Origin: Natrarchaeobius halalkaliphilus
GTDB taxonomy: Archaea; Halobacteriota; Halobacteria; Halobacteriales; Natrialbaceae
DNA length: 64,000 bases
Direction: 5' to 3'
NCBI RefSeq assembly: GCF_003841485.1
Contig: NZ_REFY01000007.1
Location: forward strand, 124,001-188,000
Shown here: positions 62,272 to 64,000 of the stretch, piece by piece
Position numbering within the stretch: position 1 is the first letter of the stretch
Layout of the letters: the number at the start of each line of letters is the position of its first letter
The notes under the pieces: model-generated
What the model saw: only the letters and a program-made list of their open reading frames with translations
Databases searched by the model: none
What the model was told of the DNA's origin: nothing
Position numbers and translations under genes: made by a program

Positions 62272-64000
62272 ATGGTCACGGAACACGGTACCGATCAGCG
62301 CCACAGAATCCCGCCACCGGAGGAGTTCGTCGATCAGGCGAACGTTTCCGATCCGTCGATATACGACGCATTCGACGAGCGCTGGCCCGACTGCTGGGAG
62401 CGGGCGACGTCGCTTCTCTCGTGGGATCGACCGTACACCGAGATCCTAGAACGGATAGAGCAGCCGCCGTACCGGCGGTGGTTCTCCGATGGCACGCTGA
62501 ACGCCTGCTACAACTGCGTCGATCGACACGTCGAAGCGGGCAGAGGTGACGAGCCTGCACTGCGATGGGTTCGCGAAACAGGTGACCGTCGAACGTACAC
62601 GTATGCGGACCTCGAGCGGGAGGTAAACGCCGTCGCGGCCGTGCTACGGGATCTCGGCGTGTCCGCCGGTGATCCCGTCGGGGTCTACATGCCGCGTCTT
62701 CCGGAGCTACCCATAACGATGCTCGCAGCAGCTCGACTCGGCGCGCCTCACATGGTGGTTTTCGCGGAGTATTCCCCGTCCATGGTCGCTTCGTTCATCC
62801 GTGAAACCGGTGTCGAGACACTCGTCACTGCGGACGGGTACTCTCGGAACGGGGAGTTCCGTGACCTGGCCTCGAGCGCGGAAAACGCTATCGAGAGCGT
62901 CGATCACGACGTGACCGTCGTTTCGACGACCCGAACGGATGAACCCGATACCGACACTGTCGGACTGGACTTCGACGCGCTTCGGGCTGCGTCTCGCGGA
63001 CGGACGGTAGAGCCAGTGACGAGAACGAGCACTGATCGGCTGTTCGTCACCTACGCATCCGGACCGACGGGTACCCCGACCGGCATGACGCATCTGATCG
63101 GATCGTACCTGTCGTACGTCGCCTGGACCACGTACGCGGTTCTCGACGTGAAACCGAAGGACACGCTGTGGTGTCCCGCGGGTATCGAGTGGATCACCGG
63201 TCACTCCTACGTCGTATACGGACCGCTCGTACTCGGTGCGACGACGATTCTGTACGAGGGGGCGTCCGACTATCCCGACCCTCACCGACCCTGGGAGATC
63301 ATCGAGAACAACGACGTCAACCAGTTCTATACGACCCCGACGGCGATTCGGACGTTTATGGATTGGGGTGGAGAGTATCCGACAGCGCACGACCGCTCGT
63401 CGCTTCGCCTGCTCGGCACGGTCGGCCAGCGAATCGAACCCGAGACCTGGCGGTGGTTTTACGAACACGTCGGGAACGAACGCTGTCCGATCGTCGACAC
63501 GTGGTATCAGGCCGAGACGGGCGGAATCACCCTTTCGACGCTGCCGGGTATCTGTGCGATGAAGCCGGGATCAGTCGGACCACCGCTTCCGGGGATCGAT
63601 GTCGCTGTCGTCGATGCGATCGGAGACCCTGTCGAATCCGGCGATGCGGGCTATCTCACGTTCGAACGACCGTGGCCGGGGTTCTTCCGACCAGTCGGCT
63701 CCACCGATCAGGCAGAACGCTACTGGACCGAGTTCGGTCATCCGGACGATCGGTGGATATACTTCGCCAAAGACGGTGCCCTCCGTGACGAGGAGTACAT
63801 CACCGTTCTCGGTCGGTTAGACGATATCATCAACATCGGCTATCACAGCAAGAACCGCGTTCACACCAGCGAGATCGAACGGACGATTCTCGATCTCGAG
63901 GCGGTCGAAGACGTCGCGGTCGTCTGTGGCACACACGAGATCAAAGGCGAAGCACCGTACGCCTTCGTCGTCCCTGTGGATCGATCCTCGAGTGATATCC
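62272..64000 (+). CDS. Acetyl-CoA synthetase-like acyl-CoA ligase (3' end outside window)
   Basis: A frame of at least 576 residues. It has the ACS layout: an N-terminal ACAS region (FVDQANVSDPSIYDAFDERW), CYNCVDRHVEAGRGDEPAL, adenylation motif YASGPTGTPTGMTHLIGSYL, VDTWYQAETGG and GRLDDIINIGYHSKNRVHTS. Two motifs differ from working ACS enzymes: the phosphate loop lacks its Lys (usually GxPKG), and the hinge segment after DDIIN differs from the usual SGHR. The catalytic Lys of the C-terminal domain lies outside. A TATA-like ACTATATAC near 62232-62240 lies about 35 bases upstream. Substrate and activity are uncertain. Confidence 0.85.
   Translation, partial: MVTEHGTDQRHRIPPPEEFVDQANVSDPSIYDAFDERWPDCWERATSLLSWDRPYTEILERIEQPPYRRWFSDGTLNACYNCVDRHVEAGRGDEPALRWVRETGDRRTYTYADLEREVNAVAAVLRDLGVSAGDPVGVYMPRLPELPITMLAAARLGAPHMVVFAEYSPSMVASFIRETGVETLVTADGYSRNGEFRDLASSAENAIESVDHDVTVVSTTRTDEPDTDTVGLDFDALRAASRGRTVEPVTRTSTDRLFVTYASGPTGTPTGMTHLIGSYLSYVAWTTYAVLDVKPKDTLWCPAGIEWITGHSYVVYGPLVLGATTILYEGASDYPDPHRPWEIIENNDVNQFYTTPTAIRTFMDWGGEYPTAHDRSSLRLLGTVGQRIEPETWRWFYEHVGNERCPIVDTWYQAETGGITLSTLPGICAMKPGSVGPPLPGIDVAVVDAIGDPVESGDAGYLTFERPWPGFFRPVGSTDQAERYWTEFGHPDDRWIYFAKDGALRDEEYITVLGRLDDIINIGYHSKNRVHTSEIERTILDLEAVEDVAVVCGTHEIKGEAPYAFVVPVDRSSSDI

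Overview
The window comes from a haloarchaeon (class Halobacteria). The evidence is a high-GC sequence with acidic proteins, TATA boxes placed about 25-30 bases before start codons (leaderless transcripts), a full archaellum and chemotaxis set, an Orc1/Cdc6 gene beside origin recognition boxes, and an RdfA/SMC-like pair. The archaellum gene order hints at the Natrialbaceae side of the class, but this is a weak guess.

Layout. (1) 1-6.5 kb: a visibly AT-richer island with two HAD phosphatases, a metallophosphoesterase and a phosphonate-type ABC importer (phnD-phnC-phnE-phnE), probably for organophosphate capture. (2) 6.8-17.1 kb: dihydrolipoyl dehydrogenase, E1 beta, E1 alpha and an E2 whose C-terminus carries an OsmC-like domain, then an FGGY kinase, a HAD phosphatase, an IclR regulator and a class II aldolase. 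This looks like a carbohydrate catabolic locus. (3) 17.1-18.2 kb: a gene-poor gap with a possible IS relic. (4) 18.2-29.8 kb: archaellum genes arlI, arlH, arlCE, arlJ, arlD, arlG, arlF and two archaellins, plus two small accessory genes. (5) 30-52.6 kb: HTH/membrane-protein pair, then chemotaxis: two CheF, a HEAT-repeat protein, CheD, CheA, CheB, two CheY, a ParA/CheW-domain pair, CheW, two soluble globin-type transducers, a double CheC and CheR. A KaiC-like ATPase and a large surface protein are embedded in this block. (6) 52.7-54.3 kb: a solo TnpB element with a structured right-end RNA. (7) 54.4-57.0 kb: orc1/cdc6 and a replication origin with nine ORB repeats and an AT-rich core. (8) 57.2-64 kb: formamidase, an AmiS/UreI amide channel, an SMC-like protein with RdfA, and a divergent acyl-CoA synthetase cut by the window end.

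How the parts work together. The chemotaxis genes supply input (two transducers of the globin family), the CheA/CheW/CheY relay, adaptation (CheB, CheR, CheD, CheC) and the CheF plus HEAT adaptors that pass CheY signals to the archaellum motor encoded next door. The ParA/CheW pair may place the arrays in the cell. The oxoacid dehydrogenase locus seems to couple a sugar pathway to acyl-CoA production, with a peroxidase-like domain built into its lipoyl enzyme.

The most interesting items are the E2-OsmC fusion, the ParA/CheW pair, the globin transducer paralogue without its heme histidine, a CheY lacking one acidic-pocket Asp, a palindromic interspersed element found twice in convergent gaps, the origin, and the TnpB right-end RNA. 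All calls come from reading the sequence; no database search was run.
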